64,000 nt of DNA from Peribacillus frigoritolerans_B (GCF_044762665.1 NZ_JBIWES010000012.1:62001-126000); one strand, 5' to 3'. Positions 17,349 through 26,789 are shown, counted from the first letter of the stretch. Program-made: numbers and translations. The notes: generated by a model not told the origin, from the letters alone.

Positions 17349-17762
17349 GGAAATTAATCTACGTATTAGTCCTTTAGAGGTGTGGAAGGGGTGAACGATC
17401 CATACGATATCATCGGGCAACCGTTATTAATGAGAAAGTGGAATCATTAGGCATGAAGAATGAGGAGTTACAACGTTAGGTGCATGTTTTGAAATAAGGG
17501 TCATAAGAAATGAAAGCGCTAACAACCGATCAGGTGCTTTTTTTCCGCTACATTTAAGCTATATCTGTGGCGGGGAAAAAAGGGACATAAAACAAACAGT
17601 TCCTATTTAATTGATCGACTGAATTACTTTCCCTTCCGGATAGGTTGAGCATGTGGGGAAATAAGTAAAAGAGTGTTTCTTTGCATTTTCAAATATGGAC
17701 AGGATTATGAGTCAGGGAATGAACAGTAAAGTGAAATTCAATAATTACCAAGGAGGGGTTAA
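17349..17762 (+). other. Long leader of the ABC transporter operon, with cre site
   Basis: About 410 bases between the predicted start point and the first gene. It contains a cre site, TGAAAGCGCTAACA at 17511-17524 (perfect to consensus and identical over 17 bases to the site at 11056), and a loose inverted repeat of T6CCGC with GGCGGGGA6 at about 17537-17580. A 19-codon frame from GTG 17391 behind AAGGG is probably not a gene. No riboswitch class was recognised. The sequence may be remnant of a lost gene. Confidence 0.45.
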
Positions 17763-18626
17763 ATGGAAATTTTGATCCAGCAGCTTTTTAATGGTTTGAC
17801 GATTGGCAGCGTATATAGTCTTGTTGCACTGGGATTGACGCTAGTATATGGAATTTTGCATATCCCGAACTTCGCCCACGGTGCCCTATATATGTTGGGG
17901 GGATATATCACGTTGTCAATGATGACATTATATGGGGTCAATTACTGGATTGCCATGTTCGTATCCATTATCGTCGTTGGTTCGTTGGGAGTCCTTTTGG
18001 AACGTTTCGTGTTCCGCCTGTTAAGGCAGGCACCTCCATTGCACGATAAGATTGCAGCAATCGGCATTCTCCTTTTTCTTGAAGCTTTTGCCCAATTTGT
18101 CTGGGGTGCCGACTTCCATACTATGACTTCTCCATACAGTCAAGTCGTCAATATCCTGGGACTGACCTTCACACTTCAGCGATTATTGATCATCGTGTCA
18201 GCTATCGCAGTGATGGTTTTACTTTACCTTTTCCTAAAGAAAACTTATACCGGTTCGACGATAATTGCAATGTCCCAAAGCCGTGAAGGGGCGTCATTAG
18301 TGGGAATCAACATTAATAAGGTCGCGATGCTTACCTTCATGATATCGGGTGGATTAGCAGCCATCGCTTCATCCCTTGCATCACCGATTAACCTTGTTTT
18401 TCCCGGCATGGGTCATTTAGTCATCCTAAAAGCCTTCGTCATTATCATATTGGGTGGGATGGGGAGCATCCCGGGGGCGATCGTCGGCGGATATATCCTA
18501 GGTTTCAGTGAAAGCCTGGGTGCAACTTATATTTCAAATGACTATAAAGACATCATCGCATTCATACTTTTAGTCATCATATTAACGGTGAAACCAACAG
18601 GCCTTTTTGCAAAGGGGGAGAGGTAG
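17763..18626 (+). CDS. Liv-type ABC transporter permease (LivH-like)
   Basis: Polytopic membrane protein of 287 residues with about eight hydrophobic segments, of the branched-chain-amino-acid/HAAT permease family. It shows the N-terminal GLTIGSVYSLVALGLTLVYG and the C-terminal cytoplasmic-loop pattern ILGGMGSIPGAIVGG. AAGGAGG precedes ATG 17763. It forms one transporter with the next four genes. The operon is under the same sigma-54 control as the acyl-CoA operon, so its cargo may be the carboxylate degraded there rather than leucine. Confidence 0.88.
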   Translation: MEILIQQLFNGLTIGSVYSLVALGLTLVYGILHIPNFAHGALYMLGGYITLSMMTLYGVNYWIAMFVSIIVVGSLGVLLERFVFRLLRQAPPLHDKIAAIGILLFLEAFAQFVWGADFHTMTSPYSQVVNILGLTFTLQRLLIIVSAIAVMVLLYLFLKKTYTGSTIIAMSQSREGASLVGININKVAMLTFMISGGLAAIASSLASPINLVFPGMGHLVILKAFVIIILGGMGSIPGAIVGGYILGFSESLGATYISNDYKDIIAFILLVIILTVKPTGLFAKGER

Positions 18627-18627
18627 T

Positions 18628-19623
18628 GTGAAGATATTAACGAAAAGAAATGGGATTATCGCTCTTATCATCTTTGCTTTTTCATTCCCCTTTATTGCGC
18701 AAAACGACTATTATCTCCATATGCTGACACTTTCGTTCATCTGGGCGATAGCTGTTTATGGTATCAATTTATTATCAGGTTATACTGGATATCTCTCGCT
18801 TGCACATGCTGGGTTTTTTGCGATTGGAGCATATTCTCTAGGCCTGCTGACGGTAAAAGCGGGAATGAACTTTTGGCTGGCGCTTGTATGTGCATGTTTA
18901 ATCACATGTGCACTGGGGTTTTTAATCGGTTTGATCGCGCTGAGGACAAAGGAACACTTTTTCGCGATTTATACCCTATGTGTGGGTTACATCATATATC
19001 TGGTCATCGATAAATGGGAGGGACTTACAGAGGGGGTTAGGGGATTGATCGGGATCCCTGCTCCTGGGAATATAGGGCCGATCACATTCGATACTGCAGC
19101 ATCCCAATATTATCTAGTTCTCATTTTCATGCTTGCAGTGATTTTAATCGTTTATCGGATTATACGCTCGTTGACCGGCAGAACGTATATGGCCATCAGG
19201 AACAGCGAGGACCTTGCACAAACGATTGGTATATCCACAATGAAGAATAAGTTAACCGCATTTGTCCTATCCACATTCTTTGCAGGTTTGGCAGGTGCCT
19301 TGTACGCTTCGTTCATTCGTTTCATTGGACCTGATATCGGATCAACGGCCATAATGTTCGATCTTTTGATGTATTTATTGGTTGGTGGAATCGGGACACT
19401 TTCAGGTCCATTGGTAGGAACATTATTGTTAGTAATCCTTTCGCAGAATCTGCAATTCCTTCAAGAATATCGAATGTTGATATTCGGACCATTGCTTACG
19501 GTGATCATTATCTTTTATCCGCGCGGAATAGCAGGAGCCTTCTTTGATAGGCAAAGAAAGCGAAAAGATAATACGCTGTCCGGGGTAAGGGGCGAATTGC
19601 ACATAAAAGCTGAGGAGGGATGA
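18628..19623 (+). CDS. Liv-type ABC transporter permease (LivM-like)
   Basis: Second permease, 331 residues, with NLLSGYTGYLSLAHAGFFAIGAY-type LivM sequence (GYTGYLSLAHAGFFAIGAY) at about 50 and LVGGIGTLSGPLVG near 255. GTG 18628 lies two bases after the livH-like stop and 6 bases behind GGGGGAGAGG; the upstream TTG at 18607 is not preferred. Its own stop overlaps the next start (ATGA). The C-terminal tail is short and basic (DRQRKRK). Confidence 0.88.
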   Translation: MKILTKRNGIIALIIFAFSFPFIAQNDYYLHMLTLSFIWAIAVYGINLLSGYTGYLSLAHAGFFAIGAYSLGLLTVKAGMNFWLALVCACLITCALGFLIGLIALRTKEHFFAIYTLCVGYIIYLVIDKWEGLTEGVRGLIGIPAPGNIGPITFDTAASQYYLVLIFMLAVILIVYRIIRSLTGRTYMAIRNSEDLAQTIGISTMKNKLTAFVLSTFFAGLAGALYASFIRFIGPDIGSTAIMFDLLMYLLVGGIGTLSGPLVGTLLLVILSQNLQFLQEYRMLIFGPLLTVIIIFYPRGIAGAFFDRQRKRKDNTLSGVRGELHIKAEEG

Positions 19624-20390
19624 ATTTGCTAATCGAAACTAAGAATTTGACAAAGCGGTTCGGAGGACTGGCGGCCGTGAATAATGTTGATTTTTCAATG
19701 GAAAAAGGTAGAATCAATGCAATAATCGGACCAAATGGTGCAGGAAAATCCACTTTTTTTAACTTGATCAGTGGCTTTCATCGTCCAACTTCCGGGACAG
19801 TCCTTTTTAAAGGGATTGATATCACCAAACTTCCTGCCAATGAAATAGCAGGGCTCGGAATTTCAAGAACCTTTCAAACGACAAGCCTTTTCGATCAATC
19901 GACCGTGTTGGATAATGTCATTGTCGGTCATAGACTGCGAACAAAATCCAATTTAGTTGATGCCATTCTAAGAACAAAACGTTTAAAACGGGAGGAAGCG
20001 GCTTGCAGGGATAAGGCTATGGAGGTGCTTGAAATTGTCGGATTGACGGAATCGGCTGACAGAATAGTCTCGAGCATCTCGCAGGAGGAAAAGAAACGGA
20101 CAGCTATTGCCCTTGCCCTTGCGACGGAACCGGAAATCATTTTTCTTGATGAACCTGCTGCGGGAATCAACCCGGATGAAACGGAGGGCTTGACGGAACT
20201 TATTAAAAATTTGAATCGATCAGGACTGACCATTTGTTTAATTGAGCACAAAATGCATATGATCATGAACTTGGCCGATCACATCATGGTCCTTAATTAC
20301 GGTGAAAAAATTGCCGAGGGCACACCTAAGGAAATCCGCCGAAATGAAGCGGTTATTAAAGCCTATTTGGGAGGTAGTGCCAGTGCTTAA
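19620..20390 (+). CDS. Liv-type ABC transporter ATPase (LivG-like)
   Basis: Cytosolic ATPase of up to 256 residues. Walker A is GPNGAGKST at about 37-45 and Walker B IIFLDEPAAGINPDE at about 175-189, with the switch histidine in LIEHKM. The signature segment is unusual: where LSGGQ or LSYGQ is expected it reads SISQEEKKRTAIAL. The AGGAGGG site is only a base or so from ATG 19620 but 6-7 bases from an in-frame TTG at 19626, so the true start may be two codons later. The C-terminus has the AYLG motif of LivG proteins. Confidence 0.87.
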   Translation: MNLLIETKNLTKRFGGLAAVNNVDFSMEKGRINAIIGPNGAGKSTFFNLISGFHRPTSGTVLFKGIDITKLPANEIAGLGISRTFQTTSLFDQSTVLDNVIVGHRLRTKSNLVDAILRTKRLKREEAACRDKAMEVLEIVGLTESADRIVSSISQEEKKRTAIALALATEPEIIFLDEPAAGINPDETEGLTELIKNLNRSGLTICLIEHKMHMIMNLADHIMVLNYGEKIAEGTPKEIRRNEAVIKAYLGGSASA

Positions 20391-21090
20391 GTTAACAGAT
20401 GTCGCCGTGAATTATGGGAGCTTCACTGCGATAAAACAGGTGAATATCGAAGTTGCCGAGGGAGAGATCGTTGTTTTGTTAGGAGCAAATGGGGCAGGAA
20501 AAAGCACGACTTTTCGTTCCATAAGCGGAATCAGTAAGCTGTCCAAGGGGGAAATTCATTTTCTGGGCATGCCCATAGGGGGCCGTGCCCCGGATAAGAA
20601 TGTTCGGGAGGGGATAGTTCAGTGTGCCGAAGGACGTAAACTGTTTCCGCAGATGACCGTACAGGAAAATCTGAGGATGGGTGCCTATGTGCATCGAAAG
20701 AAAAAAGCGGAGATCAAGGATTCTCTGGAATACGTCTATCATTTATTCCCGATTTTAAAAGAAAAGCATCATGATGAAGCGGGAAGCCTGAGCGGGGGCC
20801 AACAGCAAATGCTGGCAATTGGAAGGGCTTTGATGTCGAAACCGAAATTGTTGATGCTTGATGAGCCATCGGTGGGACTCGCTCCACTCATAGTCGAACA
20901 AATGTTTCAAGTCATTGAAGAAATAAACCGCGAAGGAATCACGATCTTGCTTGCTGAACAAAACGCGAATGCTGCCCTCAGCATTGCGGATAAAGGATAT
21001 GTTTTTGAAAATGGGGAAATTGTCGTCCAAGGGACAGCAAGTGAGTTATTAGCCAATGATGAAGTAAGGAAAGCGTATATTGGGGCCTGA
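20383..21090 (+). CDS. Liv-type ABC transporter ATPase (LivF-like)
   Basis: Second ATPase, 235 residues. Walker A is LLGANGAGKSTTF at about 34, the canonical signature is LSGGQQQMLAIGRAL and Walker B is LLMLDEPSVGLAP, with AEQNA near the switch histidine position as usual for LivF. GTG 20383 behind GGGAGG is chosen, giving VLKLTDVAVNYGSF; the longer frame from 20302 lies inside the previous gene. It overlaps that gene by 8 bases. Confidence 0.9.
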   Translation: MLKLTDVAVNYGSFTAIKQVNIEVAEGEIVVLLGANGAGKSTTFRSISGISKLSKGEIHFLGMPIGGRAPDKNVREGIVQCAEGRKLFPQMTVQENLRMGAYVHRKKKAEIKDSLEYVYHLFPILKEKHHDEAGSLSGGQQQMLAIGRALMSKPKLLMLDEPSVGLAPLIVEQMFQVIEEINREGITILLAEQNANAALSIADKGYVFENGEIVVQGTASELLANDEVRKAYIGA

Positions 21091-21111
21091 AAAATTGAAT
21101 GGGGGATTTTT

Positions 21112-22293
21112 ATGAAGAAACTGAAAGTATTATTTGTCTTTCTCCTGCTAACCATCACTGTTTTGACCGGGTGCAATAAAGGGGATAGCCCTGTGTCCAG
21201 CAGTGGCAGTAAAGGAAAAGGTGAAAATGTCGTTAACATCGGTTTTAGCGGTCCTTTAAGCGGGGCAGCAGCGTTATATGGGAAACGAACATTGAATGGT
21301 GTTGAAATGGCCGTCAATGAAATTAATGATGCTGGCGGGTTTGAAGTAGATGGTAAGAAATACACGCTGAATTTAGTATCGTTGGACGATAAATACTTAC
21401 CTAATGAAACAGGGTCGAATGCTAAACGTTTAATTCAGGAATATGATACGCCGATCATTTTCACGCCTCATAGCGGAGGTGTGCTGGCACTTCAGGTTTT
21501 TAATGAACAAGAGGAATTCATCATTGGTGCATATACGAGTGAACCGGCAGTGACCGAGAGCGGAAATTCATTAACTGTTCGAATTCCACCGAATTACGAG
21601 GGGTACATCGAACCTTTTACAACATATGCAATGGAACATTTCGGCAAGAAGATTGCCGCTTTGCCAACATCTTCGCAATACGGTAAAGATTGGACGGAAG
21701 CCGTGCTCCCACATTGGGAAAAGCAAGGCGGAAAAGTCGTTTATAATTCCTCGATTGATTTCGCCAAAGAAACCGATTTCTTTACGATTGTCACAAATGC
21801 CTTGAAAAAAGATCCTGATGTGCTATTTATCGGTGGAGCTTCGGAACCTACGGCAAAAGTGGCGAAGCAAGCTCGGGAGCTGGGATTTAAAGGCGGTTTC
21901 ATCATCATGGATCAAGCAAAGCTGGATCAAATGAAGCCGATTGCAGGTTCATATGAAACATTGGAAGGCTCGATTGGCGTTCTGCCACTGATGGACTCAG
22001 ATGAAGAAGCAGTGCCTGCTTTCGTCGAGAAATATCAAAAGAATTATAAAGAAGATCCAAGCTCCGAAGTTGGTTTGAATTATATCGCCATGTATGCTTT
22101 TGTGGAAGCGATGAAATCTGCAGGCAGCGTTGATGATGCCAAGGCCATCCGTAAACATATGCAAGACGGACTTTTAAATATAGGGCCAGATCAAAAAATA
22201 TATGATATTCCTACGATCGATGAAAATGGAGGATTTGCATCAACTATTGTGGTCGGTGCAGTAGAGAACGGGAAAGTAGTCCCTATCCGTTAA
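21112..22293 (+). CDS. Liv-type substrate-binding lipoprotein
   Basis: Extracellular solute-binding protein of 393 residues. A type II signal peptide is clear: MKKLKVLFVFLLLTITVLTGC, with lipobox LTGC at 17-20. A Periplas_BP_6/LivK-like domain follows (VNIGFSGPLSGAAALYGK, GVEMAVNEINDAGG, FLFIGGASEP-like LFIGGASEPTAKVAKQA). It delivers substrate to the permease pair encoded upstream. It is last in the operon and is followed by a weak hairpin. Confidence 0.9.
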   Translation: MKKLKVLFVFLLLTITVLTGCNKGDSPVSSSGSKGKGENVVNIGFSGPLSGAAALYGKRTLNGVEMAVNEINDAGGFEVDGKKYTLNLVSLDDKYLPNETGSNAKRLIQEYDTPIIFTPHSGGVLALQVFNEQEEFIIGAYTSEPAVTESGNSLTVRIPPNYEGYIEPFTTYAMEHFGKKIAALPTSSQYGKDWTEAVLPHWEKQGGKVVYNSSIDFAKETDFFTIVTNALKKDPDVLFIGGASEPTAKVAKQARELGFKGGFIIMDQAKLDQMKPIAGSYETLEGSIGVLPLMDSDEEAVPAFVEKYQKNYKEDPSSEVGLNYIAMYAFVEAMKSAGSVDDAKAIRKHMQDGLLNIGPDQKIYDIPTIDENGGFASTIVVGAVENGKVVPIR

Positions 22294-22354
22294 CTGGTAA
22301 AGGGATCGGGGCAGTTGTAGTATACTAGTTTAGAATTTTGTTATATTATTTGTG

Positions 22355-22396
22355 CGTGTATCGTTCCTAATCATAGGTGACGGTACACGTTTTTTA
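22355..22396 (+). terminator. Probable terminator of the ABC transporter operon
   Basis: CGTGTATCG and CGGTACACG pair with one mismatch across a loop of about 20 bases, followed by T6. Confidence 0.6.
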
Positions 22397-22451
22397 TTGT
22401 TGAAAAAAATCCTGGGGGCAAAATTCTCAAAAATATCTTGTATCTAAGTAA

Positions 22452-22465
22452 TGAAAACGCTAACA
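22452..22465 (+). promoter_or_regulatory. cre site upstream of murQ
   Basis: TGAAAACGCTAACA matches the cre consensus TGWAANCGNTNWCA at all positions and lies 85-98 bases before the murQ start. CcpA repression of this amino-sugar operon in rich medium is therefore likely. Confidence 0.75.
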
Positions 22466-22549
22466 TTGAATATAATATGAAATATAATTTCATTATTTTC
22501 TATTAAAAAATGAAATTATATTTAAGTGATTGTTTATAGGAGGATTTAA

Positions 22550-23464
22550 TTGTCTATGGAAGAACATTTGCGTTCATTAACGACTGAATTACGTAACGAA
22601 AAGACGCTGAATATCGACAGTGTAAATACGATGGAAATCATTTCTGCAATCAATAAAGAAGATTTTAAAGTGGCAGCAGCGGTTCAGGAGGTTTTGCCAG
22701 AGGTTGAAACGGTAGTTGAATGGGCTTGCGAATCGTTAAAAAAAGGAGGGAGACTCATATACATCGGGGCAGGCACGAGCGGAAGACTCGGTGTGCTGGA
22801 TGCCGTGGAATGTCCCCCGACTTTCAGCACACCACCTGATAGGGTGCTGGGAATAATCGCAGGAGGGGAAAAGGCGTTTGTTCGGGCTGTTGAAGGAGCA
22901 GAGGATAAGGAAGAGTTTGGGGAATGTGATCTGATTGACGTCGCTCTTACAGCAAATGATACGGTTATTGGCATCGCGGCAAGCGGCCGCACACCTTATG
23001 TGAGGGGCGCTTTACGCTATGCAAAAAAAGTTGGGGCTAAAGCGGTGGCTTTATCATGCAATAAGAACGCGAGCATCACGAAAGAAGCTGATATAGGGAT
23101 TGAAGTGGTGGTCGGACCGGAAGTGTTAACAGGATCGACGAGAATGAAAGCGGCAACCGCACATAAAATGGTACTCAATATGATTTCAACTGCAACCATG
23201 ATTCGGTTGGGAAAAGTCTATGAAAATCTGATGGTTGATGTAAATGTCAGTAATCAAAAACTGAAGGACCGTGCAATAAGCATCATAGAAACTGTAACGA
23301 ATGCTGACTATGATCAAGCTTTGAATACGCTTGAAAAGGCAGATAATCAAGTTAAACCAGCGATTGTCATGATAAAAACGGCAACAGATTATGAAAAAGC
23401 AATGGAGTTACTGGAAAATGCGGATGGGGATGTCAGAAAAGCCATCTCTATCTATGAAGATTAG
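22550..23464 (+). CDS. murQ: N-acetylmuramic acid 6-phosphate etherase
   Basis: Cleaves the lactyl ether of MurNAc-6-phosphate to give GlcNAc-6-phosphate and D-lactate; 304 residues, the usual length. The SIS-domain motifs IGAGTSGRLGVLDAVECPPT (about 68-87), IAASGRTPYVRGAL and GSTRMKAATAHKMVLNM are diagnostic for MurQ. A C-terminal UBA-like helix set ends the protein. AGGAGG lies 6 bases before TTG 22550; ATG 22556 would be 12 away. It is first in the murQ-murR-murP-mupG operon. Confidence 0.96.
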   Translation: MSMEEHLRSLTTELRNEKTLNIDSVNTMEIISAINKEDFKVAAAVQEVLPEVETVVEWACESLKKGGRLIYIGAGTSGRLGVLDAVECPPTFSTPPDRVLGIIAGGEKAFVRAVEGAEDKEEFGECDLIDVALTANDTVIGIAASGRTPYVRGALRYAKKVGAKAVALSCNKNASITKEADIGIEVVVGPEVLTGSTRMKAATAHKMVLNMISTATMIRLGKVYENLMVDVNVSNQKLKDRAISIIETVTNADYDQALNTLEKADNQVKPAIVMIKTATDYEKAMELLENADGDVRKAISIYED

Positions 23465-23474
23465 GAGGGAAGCA

Positions 23475-24332
23475 ATGGCTACAGGAGGATTATCCATCAT
23501 ACAGACGATGTTGAGCAAGTTGCCGCAATCTGAACAAAAACTAGCAGAATATATTCTAAAGAATCCTCATGAAGTTGTGAACAGCACTGTACAGGAATTA
23601 AGCACGTCTGCCCAATCAAGCGGGGCTGCAGTTATTAGATTGTGTAAGTCGCTTGGCATAAAAGGATTTCAAGATCTGAAAATAAGGATTGCTGGAGATT
23701 TGATGAAGACCGTTGAACAGGGTTACCGGGATATCGAGCCTTCCGAATCACTGTATCGGATTGTGGAGAAAACAACGAGTAATTCAATTCAGACCATCCG
23801 GGACACATCTGAAATAATCGATCATGATAATCTAAAACATGCCATAACGCTGATGCTGAATGCAAAAACCGTCCACTTTTGCGGTGTGGGTGCTTCGAAT
23901 ATCGTTGCTGCTGACGCTCAGCAAAAATTACTTCGTATCAATAAAGGAGCGACGGCTTTTACAGATATGCATTTAGTTGCAACCCTGATTGCAAATGCTG
24001 ATGAGAATGACATCGTTTTTGCCATTTCATTCTCAGGGGAAACACCTGAAGTTGTCAATATATTGAAGCTGGCAAAAGAACGTGGGGTCAAGACAATCGG
24101 GCTGACTCATTATGGCCAAACAACGGTATCTTCTTTGTGTGATGCCACATTGTTTACGTCCTATTCGAATGAAGCACCATTTCGAAGTGCAGCGACATCC
24201 TCACGATTGGCGCAATTATATATGATTGACATTTTATTTTTGGGGATGGCTTCAGAGCAGTATGAAGAAACTGTCCAATATATTGATAACACCAGGTCTG
24301 CCATTAAATCGATGACAGATCGATATAAATGA
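23475..24332 (+). CDS. murR: RpiR-family regulator of MurNAc catabolism
   Basis: Transcription factor of 285 residues with an N-terminal HTH_6 domain (SEQKLAEYILKNP, AAVIRLCKSLGIKGFQDLKI) and a C-terminal SIS domain (CGVGASNIVAADAQQKL, FAISFSGETPEVVNI), which in MurR senses MurNAc-6-phosphate. ATG 23475 is placed by AGGAGGG; an upstream extension of the frame overlaps murQ. It lies 10 bases after murQ, the arrangement known from B. subtilis ybbIH. Whether it represses or activates here is not readable. Confidence 0.92.
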   Translation: MATGGLSIIQTMLSKLPQSEQKLAEYILKNPHEVVNSTVQELSTSAQSSGAAVIRLCKSLGIKGFQDLKIRIAGDLMKTVEQGYRDIEPSESLYRIVEKTTSNSIQTIRDTSEIIDHDNLKHAITLMLNAKTVHFCGVGASNIVAADAQQKLLRINKGATAFTDMHLVATLIANADENDIVFAISFSGETPEVVNILKLAKERGVKTIGLTHYGQTTVSSLCDATLFTSYSNEAPFRSAATSSRLAQLYMIDILFLGMASEQYEETVQYIDNTRSAIKSMTDRYK

Positions 24333-24364
24333 TTAATCCGAGATTTGACAAAGGGGGCTTATGA

Positions 24365-25735
24365 ATGGGTAAGGGGGATAAGTACGCCAGTTTAGCCGAA
24401 GAGTTATTGGGGAAATTAGGTGGGGCTTCTAATGTTGCCGATGCTGCACATTGTATGACCAGACTAAGGGTACTGCCAATCGATCGTTCGAAAGTAAAAA
24501 TGGAAGATATAAAAAATACGGAAGGGGTTTTTGGCGTCATTGAAGAGGAAACGATACAAATCGTCCTCGGGCCAGGCGTGGTGAACAAGGTTCATACAGA
24601 ATTTGAAAAGCTTCTGGAGGAAGCTTCTGGAGATTTGAACTTAAAAGAAGTGGCCTCGAAGAATAAATCAGAGATCGATAGGAAAAACGCAAAACCGTTT
24701 AAACTTTTTTTACGCAGGATTGCAAGTATTTTCATCCCTTTAATTCCCGCCTTAGTGGCATCAGGTTTGATCACCGGTATTACAAAGGCAATCGTTCAAG
24801 CGGGCTGGCTTGCAGCAGAATCACAATTAGCCATCATTTTAACCGTTATCGGATCCGGCCTGTTTGCCTACTTGGGGATTTTGGTCGGGACCAATGCTGC
24901 AAAAGAATACGGTGGATCTCCAGCACTTGGTGCCCTTGCAGGTATCTTGGTCATAAACCCGGCCGTCGGCGACATTTCATTGTTCGGTGAAAATTTGCTT
25001 CCTGGCCGCGGTGGGTTAATAGGAGTACTCTTTGCAGCTATTTTCATAGCCTTGGTGGAAAAACAGGTCAGGAAATTCATTCCCCAATCACTGGATATCA
25101 TTTTGACGCCAACCATCGCTTTACTCATTACCGGGATCGTCACTTACATTGTATTTATGCCGGTAGGAGGGTTTTTATCGGATGCCATTACGACAGGGTT
25201 ATTGAATGTTTTGGATTTCGGCGGTGTTATAGCTGGATTCGTGCTTGGGGCGGCCTTCCTCCCTCTCGTCATTACTGGTTTACATCAAGGTTTAACGCCT
25301 GTCCATCTGGAATTGATAAATTCGATTGGTGATGATCCACTTCTTCCCATTTTGGCGATGGGTGGCGCGGGCCAAGTGGGAGCGGCATTTGCCATCTATA
25401 TGAAAACGAAGAAAGCAAGTTTGAAGAGAGCTATCGGAGGGGGGCTTCCTTCAGGGATGCTAGGTATCGGTGAACCCCTTATATTTGGAGTGACCCTGCC
25501 ATTGGGCCGGCCCTTCTTAACTGCATGTTTAGGTGCAGGAGTAGGCGGAGCATTCCAAGCTCAATTCGGAATCGCAACGTCGTCCATCGGTGTTTCCGGA
25601 CTGCCGCTTACCTTTTTAGTTCATCCAAACCAAATCGCCCTGTTCCTTGCTGGATTGTTCATTTCCTATATAGCAGGATTTATTTTTACGTATCTGTTCG
25701 GATTTAAAGATGAAATGGCGGTTGAATTTAAGTGA
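24365..25735 (+). CDS. murP: PTS EIIBC permease for N-acetylmuramic acid
   Basis: Membrane phosphotransferase permease of 456 residues. The EIIB domain comes first, with phosphorylated Cys in NVADAAHCMTRLRVLP at about 32, followed by a ten-helix EIIC domain (GLHQGLTPVHLEL; GGGLPSGMLGIGEPLIFGVTLP). It has no EIIA domain, so a general glucose-type EIIA must supply phosphate, as for B. subtilis MurP. It overlaps mupG by 4 bases. Between murR and mupG, the MurNAc specificity is well supported by context. Confidence 0.92.
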   Translation: MGKGDKYASLAEELLGKLGGASNVADAAHCMTRLRVLPIDRSKVKMEDIKNTEGVFGVIEEETIQIVLGPGVVNKVHTEFEKLLEEASGDLNLKEVASKNKSEIDRKNAKPFKLFLRRIASIFIPLIPALVASGLITGITKAIVQAGWLAAESQLAIILTVIGSGLFAYLGILVGTNAAKEYGGSPALGALAGILVINPAVGDISLFGENLLPGRGGLIGVLFAAIFIALVEKQVRKFIPQSLDIILTPTIALLITGIVTYIVFMPVGGFLSDAITTGLLNVLDFGGVIAGFVLGAAFLPLVITGLHQGLTPVHLELINSIGDDPLLPILAMGGAGQVGAAFAIYMKTKKASLKRAIGGGLPSGMLGIGEPLIFGVTLPLGRPFLTACLGAGVGGAFQAQFGIATSSIGVSGLPLTFLVHPNQIALFLAGLFISYIAGFIFTYLFGFKDEMAVEFK

Positions 25736-26742
25736 TCGGAATTTCTTTTTATCTACAGGACCCCCATGCAGAAACACAAATCATACATGCTGCTGACCTT
25801 GGAGTGAAGAGAGCATTTACTTCGCTCCATATTCCTGAAGAAAAGGGGGACCTCCTGAAGAGGATGATCAGGCTTTTAAAGCTTGCTGAGGCCTATGGGA
25901 TGGAAATCCATGCAGATGTCTCATTAAACACGCTCGATCATTTGGGGATTAGCAAATTTAAGGATTTATGGCCATTAGGTATTAAGGGGATTCGCCTTGA
26001 TGATGGGTTTGATAAAGAAACGGTCATATCCTTATCTAAGGTGTTTTCACTCTCACTGAATGCAAGTACGTTGAATGAAGATGAACTTTTAGCGGTGCTT
26101 GGGGGCGGTGTGGAACCGGAAAGTCTGATAGCTTGGCACAACTTTTATCCAAGGCCTGAAACGGGACTTGAAGAAGAGTTCTTTCATGAACAAAATCGAA
26201 TGTTCAAGAAATACGGCATACCGATCTTTGCTTTCATCCCGGGTGCAGGAAGTAAACGCGGTCCTCTTCATGAGGGTCTTCCAACGCTTGAAAAACACAG
26301 GTTGATGAATCCTTACGCCGCCGGAATTGAGCTGATTCAGCATGTGGAAGGAGTTTACGTTGGAGATCAAGGAACGGAGAATGACCTGCTTGAGAATCTG
26401 ACTGCATATAAAAATCTAAATATTCTAACTGTTAGAGCGGAATCCCGACTTTTGCAAAGCGGTCAGTATAAATTAAGGCCTGATGTTTCTCAAGATGTAT
26501 TCCGGATGCAGAATACCCGGGTCACCGCAAATGTTGAGCCGTTTAATACAGTTGCACGAAGCCTTGGATCCATAACGATGGACAATGATGGTTATGGAAG
26601 ATATCGGGGAGAGGTTCAAATTTGCAAGAGAGACCTGGGGGCAAACCACCGAGTCAACGTTATTGGAAGAGTTATAGAAGAAGATATTCCCTTGCTGGCC
26701 CTTCTAAAGCCTGGTCAAACGATAAAACTTATAATTGTGTGA
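25732..26742 (+). CDS. mupG: 6-phospho-N-acetylmuramidase (DUF871)
   Basis: Cytosolic protein of 336 residues of the DUF871 family (GISFYLQDPHAE start, IHADVSLNTLDHLGI, LRPDVSQDVFRMQNTR, RDLGANHRVNVIGR), whose founding member MupG of Staphylococcus aureus splits MurNAc-6-phosphate-GlcNAc after PTS uptake. GTG 25732 overlaps the murP stop (GTGA). B. subtilis lacks this gene in the equivalent ybb cluster, so this operon should handle both the disaccharide and free MurNAc. The function is by family resemblance. Confidence 0.86.
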   Translation: MIGISFYLQDPHAETQIIHAADLGVKRAFTSLHIPEEKGDLLKRMIRLLKLAEAYGMEIHADVSLNTLDHLGISKFKDLWPLGIKGIRLDDGFDKETVISLSKVFSLSLNASTLNEDELLAVLGGGVEPESLIAWHNFYPRPETGLEEEFFHEQNRMFKKYGIPIFAFIPGAGSKRGPLHEGLPTLEKHRLMNPYAAGIELIQHVEGVYVGDQGTENDLLENLTAYKNLNILTVRAESRLLQSGQYKLRPDVSQDVFRMQNTRVTANVEPFNTVARSLGSITMDNDGYGRYRGEVQICKRDLGANHRVNVIGRVIEEDIPLLALLKPGQTIKLIIV

Positions 26743-26789
26743 CCATTGAGCTCCATGAATCAATTATACAGGGTTAACCGGATACATTT

